In this document: positions 21,462 through 35,000 of the stretch, piece by piece
Numbering within the stretch: the first letter of the stretch is position 1
Layout of the letters: the number at the start of each line of letters is the position of its first letter
Source: Ridgeia piscesae
Lineage: Eukaryota > Annelida > Polychaeta > Sabellida > Siboglinidae
Length of the DNA: 64,000 bases
Reading direction: 5' to 3'
Assembly (NCBI GenBank): GCA_025642075.2
Contig: JAODUO010000156.1
Span: 248,001 to 312,000, forward strand
The notes under the pieces: model-generated
Databases searched by the model: none
Seen by the model: only the letters and a program-made list of their open reading frames with translations
Told to the model about the DNA's origin: nothing
Position numbers and translations under genes: made by a program

Positions 21462-22180
21462 CCAGAAAAGCACTTCTTTCGCCATGCGTGTGTTGGCTTT
21501 TGGCCCGAGATGGTTACAGTGGATACAGTGAAGCAGTTCTGTGTGCATGGACGGAGGTGTGAATGCTTGGAGACCTCTGTAAATAATGCCATTCTGTGTT
21601 GATAGTTCATCCCAGAAGCTCCAAAATGGTTGTAGGCTAGGGTCGAGATGTGCATTGTCGGTAGGCCAAACTCTTGTGATGACATTCCTCAGCTTGACCA
21701 TGACAGGGTCATTTTGTGTTTCTTTGTGGCTGGCCTCAACCGCGCGTTCCGCTGGCGATCGTCTAACTCCACCCGGAGCCTAAACACTTCGAAGCCTGTT
21801 ACTTCAATTTGGCTTCCAATGTTCGCAGCATGACCCAGGTGCACGGCATCAGCTATCACATTCACACGCCTTGGTCACGGCTGCACGAATGTCATCAGAG
21901 AATGCGAGAAGGATAAACATATGTGCTTGTAGTATATATACTCACACGGAATACGACATTCCGGTTAAGTGTTTTTAAGATTTTTTTAATTCCTTTCGAT
22001 ATGTTTGGGGGATGAAACCAGTCACACGCAGAGCGAATGCATCGCACACAGGACGGTGTGTTTTGGACTATCACAATGTTAAAAACTAAATGAATAAACA
22101 TAATCTGCCACTAGTGAATACATTGCAGTATATTTTATGTTTTACCATGATAATTATGTTTAGTCTAGTTGCCAGATAGC
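21462..22180. other. No supported gene
   Basis: Short frames on both strands without motif. It runs up to the left TIR of the next transposon. Confidence 0.5.
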
Positions 22181-22474
22181 GAACCTAGAAATTGTAATTA
22201 GTGTAAGATTTTTTGATTGATATGTATTCACATGGATGTCTGGAAGATTTTGAGCTTTGTTGGCACAGGGCCAACTTTGGGGAACTTTTTGTATTAGCTA
22301 ATTAGCATAATTAGCATTATTAACGCTAGTTAAGCTTGATCCGAGTAAAATTAATATGCATAGAATCATGTGTGATAGCACTTTTCTATACAAGTTTGAC
22401 TCGAGGAATTCATTTATGATATTATTGTTGTGATTAAAAGTCAAGGTCAATGTATACAATCAAGGTCAAGGTCT
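22181..22474 (+). repeat. Left TIR of the 5.9-kb transposon
   Basis: Matches the reverse complement of 27,826-28,121, including GCTAATTAGCATAATTAGCA-type sequence and a tail of TCAAGGTCAA repeats. Confidence 0.9.
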
Positions 22475-22689
22475 TGTTTGGCTCAAAATTGTTGAAATTT
22501 ACTTAACTTCCCCATTTCGCGTAACTGACAATGAAACAGACAATCAATGGTTTTATTTATAGTTAATTTTATGAAACAGAGAAACACTAGCTGATGGCTA
22601 GTAGACCTATAACCAAATGTAAACATTCATAGTAAAAGCAAATTAACATAGATAATAACATACTAGATATCCAATACTGAATATTGTTC

Positions 22690-25600
22690 TTATGACTCTT
22701 CGCGATCTACATAATCATCATCATAGTAATGGTCATGCTGGCCATCGTTCTCCTCCATCTCCTCTTTCTTCGTAAACGGGTTGCTGCATTCATCACCTGC
22801 TGTGCAGATGCAGTAGATTGTGCAGCTGAGTTTTTCACGGTTACAGCTACAATTGCCTTCCTTGCATGTCTTGTCCTTCGCTCGAGAGCGGCAGCTAATG
22901 ACGTTCATTAGAAGCGGTGGCCCTGGTGGACCACTTCAATGCTGAGGCAAGTTATCCCATCGTCTATTTTCCATCCATACTCTGCGATGGAGACATCTGG
23001 AGGACCCTGTTGGTCAGCTGCCTTCCAAAGCAACATCTGCAGGTGAGCACGTCGCACGTGGAGGTAAAGGTTTGTGTCTGTCGGAGGCAGTAACATGATG
23101 CGCAGTGGCTTCCAGTGTTTGCGGGTGTACAGATTGTACGGAGCTTGAGTCATCGAGGTGCCCGTTGGTTGTCCATACAGTGCCGCAAAGAACTCCTGTC
23201 CAACTGCCATGAGGTCCGCGTGAGTCGAACTCTCCTCACCCAGTACATTGAATAGCCCTGGGAAGTTGCCTGCATTCGGTGTTTTCAGAACATAGGCCTT
23301 GCTTTTGCCGAAGGGGTAGGAAACAGTATCACAGCCGCTTACTGCATGGCCTCCAAGTAGCTGTGAGTACACTGTGTCCCCTAAGTTGGCACATGTGGCG
23401 TTGATATCAAGGACAACACCATCCCACTTCGTCATCTGCACAGCAACACGAACCTGTAGATCGTAGCGCCACGTCCAGTAGACCAGCAGCACGAAAATGT
23501 CGTTGTCGTCGCTGAGAATTCTGACCATCTGACGTCCAACATCGGCGGTTTGAAACAGATAGCTAATGATGGTGATGTCTGCTTCATCGTGCAAGAAGAC
23601 GCCACCATCCCTGCTCTCAACTGACCCACACACACACACACACCCCAGGTTGAACGTGCTGAGAAGACGTGACAGGCCACGCTTGTGATGTTTGTTCTTC
23701 ATCACTGCCTCACGACTGGCAGTGGGCTTTTGAGGTCCAAGTTGAATGTAGTGGAGCCAACACCAGCATGTCGCTGCCTCTCGTGGTCCTTAGCCGATAT
23801 TTCAGTGTAACGGTCAATACGAGAATTTTCTCTATAGCAGCACACAATGCAAGCCTCGCTTTCAGTGACTCCGCCAGCACATCCACACTTCCCCCACAGG
23901 GCCAGACCACGTGATACAAGAGCTGCTGGGCGTCCACGATGAGGACATCAGGGCTTGGAGGCTTGTGATGCTTTACTCCAAGCTTGTGAACTAGTATCGC
24001 CTTGTTCCCTCTCCGGAGGCAACCATACTCATCCATAAGTGATGTAGTGATAGCACATAGCTCATACCCAAATATTGGCAGGAGTGCCATCTCGCACTGT
24101 TGACCGACTACTAGAAGACGGAGAAATATTGACTCTAGGTCGAACACGACCTTGTCACCGATTTTGACACCTCGTTTCAGATGTTCCATAGTATTCACTG
24201 GCGAACTGAGCTTTGCATGGAATCCGGTTGGGAGTGAGTTTTGGAATGCAGTTGCCATCGTCCCACCAATTGCCAAGGAGTCTGACACATTGACTATCAT
24301 TGGAGCCACTTGTCCATTATGGATGTTGTAGAGGACATCACTCTCTATCGAGGGGGTGGGAACTTTTTCCAAGTTCTGTACTGATACGCTGGCGGTCATC
24401 TTTATCAACTTAATTTACATCTCTTCACACCTTCCTCCTTGTGCGGCGTCTCGCTGGAACTGCTTGACAGATCTGGGGAGTAGCAATAGTCAAGCGTGTC
24501 AGAAACATATGCAGATATGGGGAAATAGTCAATCCATTCTGCTACTTGTGTTGAGGATAGCGTGATACCCTTCAAGCCACCTTTTCCGATCTTTATTGCC
24601 GTCTGCTCCCCGAACTGATTGGCAGAGACAGCGTTCCAGCTGCCTGCCGTGTGTCTGCAGACAAATGCACCGGAGAGAAGGTCGTCCTTGGCCTCGGCAG
24701 GCAGGAGCACTGACATCTCGAGGCAGTGCCACGAGAGGTACCTTGCACAGTTGTGGTGTCCAGCCATGAAAAAGTAAGGTAATAGATGCTTGTTGCAGAG
24801 CTGCTGTAGAAGCCAATCCCCCTCTCTCTCGGAGCGGATCAACTGGTGTGCGAGCAAGGTTGGGGTTATGAGGTTGCCTACCCAGTGGCGACCAGTTGGA
24901 TAAAGCCGTGCCCTCTCCGGGTATTCACATATCTCCTCCCACGTCTTGAAGCCAATCTTCAGGAAGGATTGTAGGAGAATGGAAGAAACCATCCTGAATG
25001 CGCGCAACGCATGCACCTGTGGTTTCCCATGACCCATGATGCTGCTGACTCCCCCAAAGGCAGACCCAATGAGGGTCTCGAGACCTGACCCCTGCATCAA
25101 GTGGCCGATACACCCACACACATTTTGCACTATGTGCATCACCCCGGGCCGCAAAATGAGGTTCTGAAATCTTTGTGAATCACTCCACTTGATCTGCATG
25201 GCCTGGATGTACAATCGCATATCGGGGGATAGTTGAATGTAGGTCATGCCGAGGTCTTGCAGTGATTTCATCATATAAACCACAGATATAAGCACTGTGT
25301 CTGGGTGGGCAGGTGGTGCATTAATTAGCGGCCCAAAAAGGTAGGTTGATGGTTGTTTCTTTACAATCTCAGCTGACTTCCTGGCAAGCTGGTTGTTGAA
25401 ACCACTCAATTCCATTGGAGGACTAGATGAGGAAGGTTGAAACGGAGAATTTAGCCACTGCGCATCCTTGTTTTGTGCACGATGCAGGCTTGTCTGGGTA
25501 CGTGTGACCTCTTCATAGCTCGGGCCGCTTATCACAGGGAGGAGAGCAGGTGGATTGACCTGCTTCTTGCCGGTGTAATGCAGTAGAGCTAGTCCAGCAT

Positions 25601-26740
25601 AACCAACTTCAGGAGTAGAGCGTGCAGTGTCAACTTTCCGAAGACGTGGTATGGTCAGCGATGATACACTTGGTCGCGCACAACCCATATCCACGATGCC
25701 ACATGGATGAGATTGCTGGAATTCGTGTGCCATCGCGTGTTTGTCCCTCCGTCCAATAGGTGTGAATATTTGAAGGTCAAGGTTGTCCATCCATCCAAAT
25801 ATGACGCCCACCCTCCTCTCCAGCCCCATCGCCTGATGTAGGCCCACACCATTACTCCGCACAAATGCTGCGGCGCTTTTACGGAAGCGTAATACTTCAT
25901 CATATGATGTTACATAGCCATGATGCGACAGTTCTTTTATCAACTCTGAGCTTCCGTGCTTGTGGTGGATCTTGACAGCTAAACCCAAAATGGTCTGATT
26001 GTGGCAGCCGGTGATGTGACTCTGGATCGACTGGGTCAGGCTGAGGGACTGCTTAGTTATTTCGTCATTGGGCACAAGTGCCGAGACGAGACGGAGTAGG
26101 GCTGGTCTGGCTAATGGTGTTACTGTGCGTGAAGTTACCAAGATCGTAGAAGAAGTTGCTAGATTTTTTTACGTCCCTAGCCTCTTTCTGTACCTGGCGG
26201 ATGACCGTGTCGACCTCGCCTTCCTCTTCGTCTGAGCTGGCTTTAACAAGCTTCATCATCTTACCAACAAACTCCTTGAATCCGACAAGTGAGGCACATC
26301 CATCACAACGAATGACAATCATATCATCAGCCAGGCATTTGTTAAGCTTCGCAAACATTTGTTTGTGTGAGAGTTTACCGCCATAATACAAATACATGTC
26401 ATAAAGGTCAGTGGTATTGTACAGCTTGCTTTGATTGGCATACATAACACTGATGCACGATTTCAGTGCATCATCATCTACAACATGGCTCGGAGATAAA
26501 TCAACAAACTTTGGCATAGTCTTGAATGAGTTCTAGCAGCGCTCATGGTATATGGGCATCCCGCGCAGGAAGATCGACCTCTTCACAGATGTTCCATGGA
26601 ACATTTCTCCCCAGTTCATCGTTCCTATGCTTCGCAATTTCCACTATACTGTCCCTGAATGTCGTTGTACCAGGTCGTTCGTACGTCTGGCACTGCCGTA
26701 CCCTAGCCCACCGATCGGGATGTCGCTTGTCCAAGGGGAT
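22690..26740 (-). pseudogene. Transposon protein with XPG/PIN-type nuclease region, broken
   Basis: Read down from about 26,740. CIPLDKRHPDRWARVRQC starts the recognisable part, with a frameshift and a stop near 26,535-26,550. 26,517-26,065 continues with a zinc-like IRCDGCASL region. 26,141-24,405 is a 578-codon open frame with HGYVTSYDEVLRFRKSAAAF and GWMDNLDLQIFTPIGRRDKH. 24,408-23,710 holds PDVLIVDAQQLLYHVVWP, like an XPG N-region. 23,705-22,908 has LHDEADITII, ILSDDNDIFVLLVYW and HAVSGCDTVSYPFGKSKAY, matching the acidic layout of FEN/PIN nucleases. The end (22,908-22,690) has a cysteine cluster KTCKEGNCSCNREKLSC. I know this as a widespread unnamed family in marine animals. At least four lesions show it is inactive. 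Confidence 0.75.
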
Positions 26741-27109
26741 GCATTTTTAATTACAAAATAAACAGTGATTCTTAAAGTCAAAAAAGGATCCATTCATCAG
26801 GGTTTGAGATCTACGAACACGAGCTAAAGGGGGCGCGTCCTCAGGTACATGTCTATCAACATATTTCCTTTTGTACTTTGTGGAAGTATAAGCAATTCGT
26901 TTGATGGCTCACACTGTCCAGTAAACTTTGAAGTTGAGATAGAAACTCATTATTAAACTCATCTCTCCCCCGTTAGAGTAATGAGTTTATTTATGGCTTT
27001 CTGCTTGAACACTTGTAGATCGCCTTTGTTTGCTCCACAGTTCGGAATCAAGCACGCCGACCTTAAAAAGGGATACATAAATCTAATTAATTATATTAGT
27101 ACACATATG

Positions 27110-27110
<1 letters not shown>

Positions 27111-27170
<60 letters not shown>
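27111..27170. repeat. TA microsatellite
   Basis: (TA)n of about 60 bp inside the transposon. Confidence 0.97.
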
Positions 27171-27173
<3 letters not shown>

Positions 27174-27186
27174 TGCAACGACCCCG

Positions 27187-27563
<377 letters not shown>

Positions 27564-27825
27564 CAAAACAAAACAAAACAAAACCACACAATGTTATTTT
27601 GATGTTAATTTAGCTGTAATATCACAGGATAAAAAATGATAGTATCTTACATGGATTGTGCCATGGTGATGATGATGATGATAACTATGGTCGTACTCAT
27701 GTGCCTATGGTCATAAGACATAGATGTGAACTCCGAACTAATTCAAAGTAGACGTTTCTAGTTTGGTGACCCAAACTGAAACAAAGTGCGTGATCACAAA
27801 CAACAATTTTCAGCCATAAATGGCC

Positions 27826-28121
27826 TTGACCTTGATTTTACACATTGACATTGACCTTTAATCACGAAAAAAATAACAGAAATGAATTCCTCGAGTCAAA
27901 CTTGTATAGAAACGTGCTATCACATATGATTCTATGCCTATTAAATAAAACGTTTTACTCGGATGAAGCTTAACTAGCGTTAATAATGTTAATTATGCTA
28001 ATTAGCTAATACAAAAAGTTCCTCAAAGTTGGCCCAGTGCAACAAAGCTCAACATTTTCCAGACACCCATGTGAATACATATCAATCATAAAACCTTACA
28101 GTAATTACAATTTCTAGGTTC
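27826..28121 (-). repeat. Right TIR of the 5.9-kb transposon
   Basis: Reverse-complement partner of 22,181-22,474. Confidence 0.9.
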
Positions 28122-28498
28122 ACCAAATAAAACCATTATTGTTGATTACCCCAACACGTCATCTTGGCATTTCATAGTATATTCATATATATAAAACGAG
28201 TAACTATATAGTATTTGGAAATATGGTAAAGGTCACATAAAACGCAATAGAGATCAATTAAAACTATTTTATAAAACGCGTCACATACATAACGAAACTA
28301 TTTTTTATCTTAGTATAACAATAAAAAATTATTAAACAAACGGGTGAAGCTTATAAATTTAGTAGTTTTTACGTATTAAAAGAAAACATCATTGGATACT
28401 TAGAAAGATAAATACACAAATTTGTACCTGTAACTAGAATGTAAGGGTGCAATGTGTGCAGAAAAAACACGAAGCAAAAAAAATTAGAACAATACTCG

Positions 28499-28500
<2 letters not shown>

Positions 28501-28570
<70 letters not shown>
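28501..28570. repeat. TA microsatellite
   Basis: (TA)n of about 70 bp, 0.4 kb upstream of the PLOD start codon. Confidence 0.97.
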
Positions 28571-28574
<4 letters not shown>

Positions 28575-28726
28575 GTAGAAGCAATTAATATTCTCCGTCC
28601 ACAGAAATCGCAAATAGTATATATAATCCGGATTTCATATTCAGAAAACCTTTTGAACAAATCAACAGGCACATACACGTCGTTTCGTATGTGACGATTT
28701 GTTTTACGTACCTATTTACAAATGGC

Positions 28727-28773
28727 TGTATAACTATATACTAAAAATTAATAAATTTGTTGGCTCCTCCCTC

Positions 28774-28808
<35 letters not shown>

Positions 28809-28963
28809 GCTCAAAGCTAACGGTGCATTTTCCAGTTATCGACAACTTTCCACCTAGCGAAAGATTCGAAAATTACTCGCGCTCTAGCGACCACTTAATC
28901 AACTACCACTATCCTATTTTTGGTGTTCGTTCAGTTGGTCGGGTGCACGGAGTCGGAGGGAAG
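28727..28963 (+). promoter_or_regulatory. Probable PLOD promoter and 5' UTR
   Basis: Region directly upstream of the PLOD ATG. It holds an AT-rich TATA-like stretch near 28,732, a C10 run followed by a (CT)n tract at 28,784-28,808, and then unique sequence up to GGAGGGAAG before the ATG. The transcription start cannot be placed from sequence. Confidence 0.35.
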
Positions 28964-29039
28964 ATGGAGTGGAAGATTATCTTCGTCTTTTGCGTTGTAA
29001 GCTTCAGTTATCTGCCACGCACGTCAGCGGACAATGAAA
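28964..29039 (+). CDS. PLOD: PLOD exon 1
   Basis: Start codon and signal peptide ([17 protein letters not shown]...), ending in phase 1 at donor GTAAGT. Intron 1 (29,040-34,196) holds two foldback units, a hAT-family remnant, and a 43-bp minisatellite at its end; 33,060-33,950 shows no feature. Confidence 0.9.
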
Positions 29040-32000
29040 GTAAGTATTTCTTAATGTCGAGAATCTGCGGCAGTACTAAGTAACTAGAACAACTATAAAC
29101 GTCAGTTTTGAACAAGTAATTTGACATTTCCAGTTTCCGAGGGTTCTCATACTCATCCAAGAAAGGGAGACGTTGTCGACGTGTAGGAAGACATGTAAGC
29201 CTCTTCAAAAACGGAACTGGCTTAGACAGGCATGAAGCTGTCGGGCATTTGGATTTTAATGCCTGGGGGTCGATTGTTTAAATACTCTTTAAGTTTAGCT
29301 AAACACCGACAAGGGCAAGCGGCGAAACTCGAACGAAAATCAAAAGGCAGAATCGTGACGACTCGATTTTGTGTTCCGTGTCAACGGCTCTTGTGAATTA
29401 GCGTGGGATGATACAAGCACCCTGGGGAGGAAGGGTGTCAAACAGTCAGACACGGTGTGATGATGGGCACGTAGGACGTGTGTATTATCACACATGAAAC
29501 CAGACATGAATTTTATTTCTACCACTAGATGTGTAATAATATGTTTTATTATTGATTTTAAAATGTTACATTCTTATCGTATAAATTATCCTTTTATGTA
29601 TTTTAATAATAATATGCTGTGATCATGGATGTGGTACTATATCAAATAAAATATATCAAACTTATAATTTCCTGCAGATTATGGTGATGCTAATAATTAA
29701 TTATTATTTATATTGAATTAAGCTGTTTTAACAGCACGTTACTACATTCCCGTGCATGAATGCTGTAAGTAATGATTATAATATTTGCATACACAAATGC
29801 GCTAACAAATTATGAAACTGGAATGCAGTTGATAAACTAAAGATTTTGTCTCATGCACGGGAGATGGGTGCCAAAAGCGGGAGGCTCCTGCATAAAGCGG
29901 GAAACTTAAGGCGAGATATGGGAGCTAGATAGGATATTTTTTTGAAATGCATAATTCATATATTTTTTTCTCTCCAGGTTGTAAGGAAGCTTTTTCTTAA
30001 TAAAAAATGTATGGGGATTTTTTCTGCCAGACCCCCCGTTTCCATGGCAATAAAGAAAATGGCCGCCAAATGATAGAATTTATAGCGTATCTAGAAAAGA
30101 ACAACACTTTGGAAGTAAAGCTGACATGGCCATGTGGTTTGGATTGCTGTGTTCTTCTTGATATACTCTACAATCTGTATAAAAAACATTTCAACTTTTT
30201 TTAATATTTATATTTGAATTTTATTTTTTTCCCTTTCAAAATGCGACATTTTTCAATACTTTTTTATTGATTGCTACAAAGATAAAACAAAAAATCAAAA
30301 TGTTTTTTATACAAATTGTAGAGAATATAAAGGAGAACACAACAATCCAAACTGGGTTAGTGTATCTTGTTTACTTCCAGAGTGTTGTCGATTTGTGGAC
30401 AAAAATATGATTTTCTGTAAACGGCCGTCAAAGTTTACACTATAATAATGTGAATAATAATGATTGTAAACATGCAAAACAATATATAAAAGTGTTTGTT
30501 TATCATCCAACACTTATGCATGCATAACAAGCAATATTAGAAATGAATTACTCCCACACAATTTAAAAAATTTAGAATTTTAGAAATGTAATGGTAATTT
30601 GAATTATTACTGCAAAAGGCAAGGTGAGGCAGCTAAATAGGGTATTTTTTTAATTTAATAATTTGGGCAAACTTATCTATCCAGTTAGAACGGGTATGTC
30701 ATTGGGAATAAAAAATGTGTGGAACTTTTTTCACTCGGACCCACCGTTGCCATGGTAACCAAACAAAATGGCCGCCATAATGGTTAAATATTGCAAATTT
30801 TGTGCACCGTACCCAGTCATTACTGCAGAACATACCATGATAATTCTTTCACTGTCCTATTTAGACTACTTTGTACTACACAACTACAACGAGATATTTG
30901 GAATATTGCATAATTTTATATTTTTTATATTTATTTTATATAAGTATACATTTTGCAAAATACTTAAGAATATTTTTTTACAAATATCTTGTTGTAGTTG
31001 CATGAAGAAAGTAATACAGAATGCAATAATATAAACATCATTAGCATAGCTAGTATACTTCCAGAGATGCATGGAGTCTAAGTTCGGAAAAATGCATTTT
31101 CTGCAAATGGCCGTCAAAGCTTGAATAACAATTTGGCAATGTTTTTAAGAAAATATGTTGTTACTATTAATATTGCAAAGTTTAAAATATTCTGTTATAC
31201 ATCTGGTATCTTCACTGAGGATGGATAGAGCAAGTAGAAAGTTGTTTCAAAATTATTCACTTGCTCTCAAGTCATATGCAGTTTGTGCCTAGTCACGTCG
31301 TATTATGTATGGTATTTCAGCAACTCTGACTTTGTTCACCAAGACCTAAAAATGTATTAACTATGTTTGTTATAGTCTCAGGAACAGTTAAAACATTACC
31401 AAACAGGAACACAGTCAATAGCATTAACAACTGCATGATGAGGGCAATGACATGGATGTTAGGACCAGACACTGAGCTGACAGGAGCAAGTTTCGACTGA
31501 AGAACAGCTGTAGCATGTCCTTGATTGCGAGAAGTCATGGCAGTTTCAAGTGTTGGTGATGAGTTTGTGTCACCAATTTCTGCATAATCATTTTAGGACA
31601 TGAACTGTAGTAACAAAGCAAAACCTCTGCAATCATCCCTGCAAGAACTCAAATGCAGCACTTTGGCAAAGGGGACAATCCACCGTCTGAAGAAGGATCA
31701 AGCACCATGGAGGAGATGAAGCCGAAGTGAAATATGTATCAATAAAATGAATTTGTCTAATGGAATGTAAATGTACTATGCATGCATGTGTTTGTATGTG
31801 TGTGTGTATGTAAAAAACCACATACACATTGTAAACAATATAATTAGCATATGATTATGAGGTACCATTTAGTAATAAATAATTGTATTTATTACTAACT
31901 TAATTATATTGAAAAATTCATAGACCATAACTGTGAGGCTGAAGTCTAACAGCTAAGTAATAACTCACATAAACCATAGCCATGTACCCGAATTTTCTAA

Positions 32001-35000
32001 CTTGTTTACTCCAAAAGATAAAACCCAAAGATACTGATTGATAACACACCAGCCAAATTTATCAAGAACTGCAACTAACAATTCTGCAAATACTCTGATC
32101 CATTCCAATAAGTAAACACAACACCCAAGTTGTCAGAGAGTTTGGCCATGCTGCAAACGCCACCAACGACCCCCGGCCGTCGGCGCTAAGCTGTCGCCTG
32201 CAACGTATATTCCTATGCACGGCTGCGTGCTACGGGCAATAATCTCTAACACCGTTCGATATCCGTCTTCCCCGCCGCCCTCGTGCACCGCAGCCGCCGT
32301 CGGCATCGTGGCCGTCGACGCCAAGCTGTCGTCTACGGTGATTACGTACGGCTGCATTTCCATCGAAACACGCCGTTTCGCCGCCGAAAAGTCCCGTTTC
32401 GCACGTGGGTCCCGCACTTGTGCGGCTTTCCATTTCTTTCTCTGACTAAATTCACGCCTTGCGGCAAATTTATAACGTTTGGCAGCGACAGGATCCACAC
32501 AAATGTCGTCGAAACTCTAGTTAGACGCCATCTTGTTTATATTCGGAAATGGCAACATGGTGAATTGTGGGATACGCGCCACGCCTTATATGGAATTATC
32601 CAGGTCACCGCAGGTCACGCACATAGCGGAACTCGCCGATGCTGACGTGTCATAACGGCGAACGCCAAATAAGGAGATAGTCGGTCGAATTGCGCTTGCG
32701 TTTATTAGGATTTCCCGTAAATACAGGTCAAAGGGCGGGGATGCCGTCTACGCAAGCAGTTAGAGGACATATTGGCGGTTCTATTCGTACCAAACAACAT
32801 GGCGAACGGTGAATGTACGGTGGCGTTACTAAGGTCTAAACATCGCGTATTTTCCAACACATCCTGCGTCTTCAAAAATAAAACAGATTTAATAATTCAT
32901 AGGGAATCATTTTATTATCGCAAAAAGGTCGTTTAGAGGTATGTAATTGTTATAAAAGTGAACCTTATTGATAGAAGACATACAAAAGTATTAGAAAACG
33001 GCAAAAACACGTTTTTTAATTTTTTTTCGAAAAACGTCATTTGAGCTGCCGTATCCTGCCTTAACAGGTCTGCGTGAAGCAGGACTTTATGCAGCATAAA
33101 ATTTATCCGAGTCACACTTTGGTGGACACGCACACATTAACTCATACATACAAGCCAGTTGACTCAGTTGAGATGATATCTATGATTTTTGAAGAATTTG
33201 TTTTTTTACCATCCACCACCCATCCAGTGATATTTCTACTCGTCCACAACAGATTTTACCCATCCAAAAGACAGATTGATGGGTCTTTGCATATTGTTGT
33301 GGTGTGAACTGTGAAGCTTTCCAATCCAAATGCAATATTAATCAGGCAGGCCTTAATTTTACAATAATTGCCCAGAAGTGTGCACTGAGGCATTAGGTTT
33401 ATTTTCTAATGATGCAGTTTCTCTATTGGTGCATTTTGTTATGCTTTTATATACTTTTTTGTCAAAATTTTATTATTATTGGCAGCGTTACTTTGATTAT
33501 TAAACCAAAAATATTCATCTAACGGCTTATTTTCATCCGACCTACAAATATAAGTAATAAGAATGCAAAACATGTCACTTCACAATAGTTCACATCTACT
33601 AGTTTTAAACATTTTTGCATTGGTAAGAAATGGTACTTACAACAAACTATAGTTTAAAAAACCAAGTGGTAAGATGCCTGTAACCATAGCTTTATGTAGT
33701 GACCCGTCCACCTGTCATTTGGACGGGTAAAAACGAATATGGATGGGTAGAAATATGGGTGAACGGGTAAAAAAAATGAAGGGGGGGAAAGGTCTTCCAA
33801 AACCATAGATATTGTTAGTTATACCTTGAAAGTGAGTGAAAATGGTGTCACATGTGTGTTTGTAGTCCATTTCAGGTCATCAAACACATTTAAAACTTTG
33901 TAAATTGGCTTAACAATTCACATCCATGTGTCCACCAAAATATGTGTGATTGGCAATAATTTTATCCTGCATAAAGCCCTTGGTTCAGGTCTTGTAGACC
34001 TGTAGTATGTGTTCTTGTGGCAGGGGTTCAGGTCTTGTAGACCTGTAGTGTGTGTTCTTGTGGCAGGGGTTCAGGTCTTGTAGGCATGTAATGTGTGTTC
34101 TTGTGGCAGGGGTTCAGGTCTTGTAGGCCTGTAATGTGTGTTCTTGTGGCAGGGGTTAGGTCTTGTACATACCTGTAATGTGTGTTCTTGTGGCAGGGGT
34201 TCAGGTCTTGACTGTGGCAACGGAGGAGACGGATGGTTTCAGAAGGTTCATGCGCACCGCCAACAAGTACCAGCTCAATGTGAAGGTATGTACATCCTTT
34301 CTGTGAGACTGACCTACTTTCAAATGATAAAAGAGCCTTTCCCATCTTAGATAAGAGACCAGTTACAGGGCTTTTATAAAACCTGTACAAAATGGTGTAC
34401 CTACTTGTTGCATTAATTTTAAATAAGCAACATGTAACATGTTGAAAGTTTTAGTTGTGTAATTTGATTGGAATACGACAATTACAACTGGACGCAGACC
34501 ACTCAGTAGTTGTGCAATTTTTGTGAAAAATCTTTGCCTAAGCCTAGTTCATTGTGAATTAAGACAGTCAGCCAGTTAGTCAGTCAAAAACACATAAGCG
34601 GTCAGTGTAGGACATTAACCATGTGACTGGCCAGCGAAAATCCTCTGTTGCATACTGTTACAATATAATAATAATAACTCTGCAAATACTTATCATAAAA
34701 GTATGAATGAGATAGTATAATTTTATTACAATAAATAGTACATTTTTATCTATTTATATCTCTATTATGTCGGATAATCGTGGTGATATTACCTGAACGT
34801 CATCCAAAAAAACAAATGCAATAACCTGTTTTCAAATAATTACTGAGCTGACAAATGTCCTACTTCCAGTGAGACGAATGTAGCCTTACATGTTAAGCTG
34901 CCAAATAACATCAAATGAATAAAATCCATTGAGAACTTATTTTTATTCATATTTTTGACTTTGTGATAGACCATTTTAGACTGGCCGATCACTGTTACAT

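Noticed and set aside
20879..21562. 227-codon frame of His/Met/Trp-rich repeats
   Set aside because: The 32-bp minisatellite lacks stops in three frames; the peptide period equals the DNA unit length in codons, as expected for a repeat, not a gene.
30007..30204. 65-codon frame in intron 1
   Set aside because: Lies in one arm of a foldback repeat; no motif and no splice signals in phase with PLOD.
34205..34285. Exon 2 starting at 34,205 after GTTCAG
   Set aside because: It would leave exon 1 out of phase by two bases, whereas the CAG at 34,196 fits.
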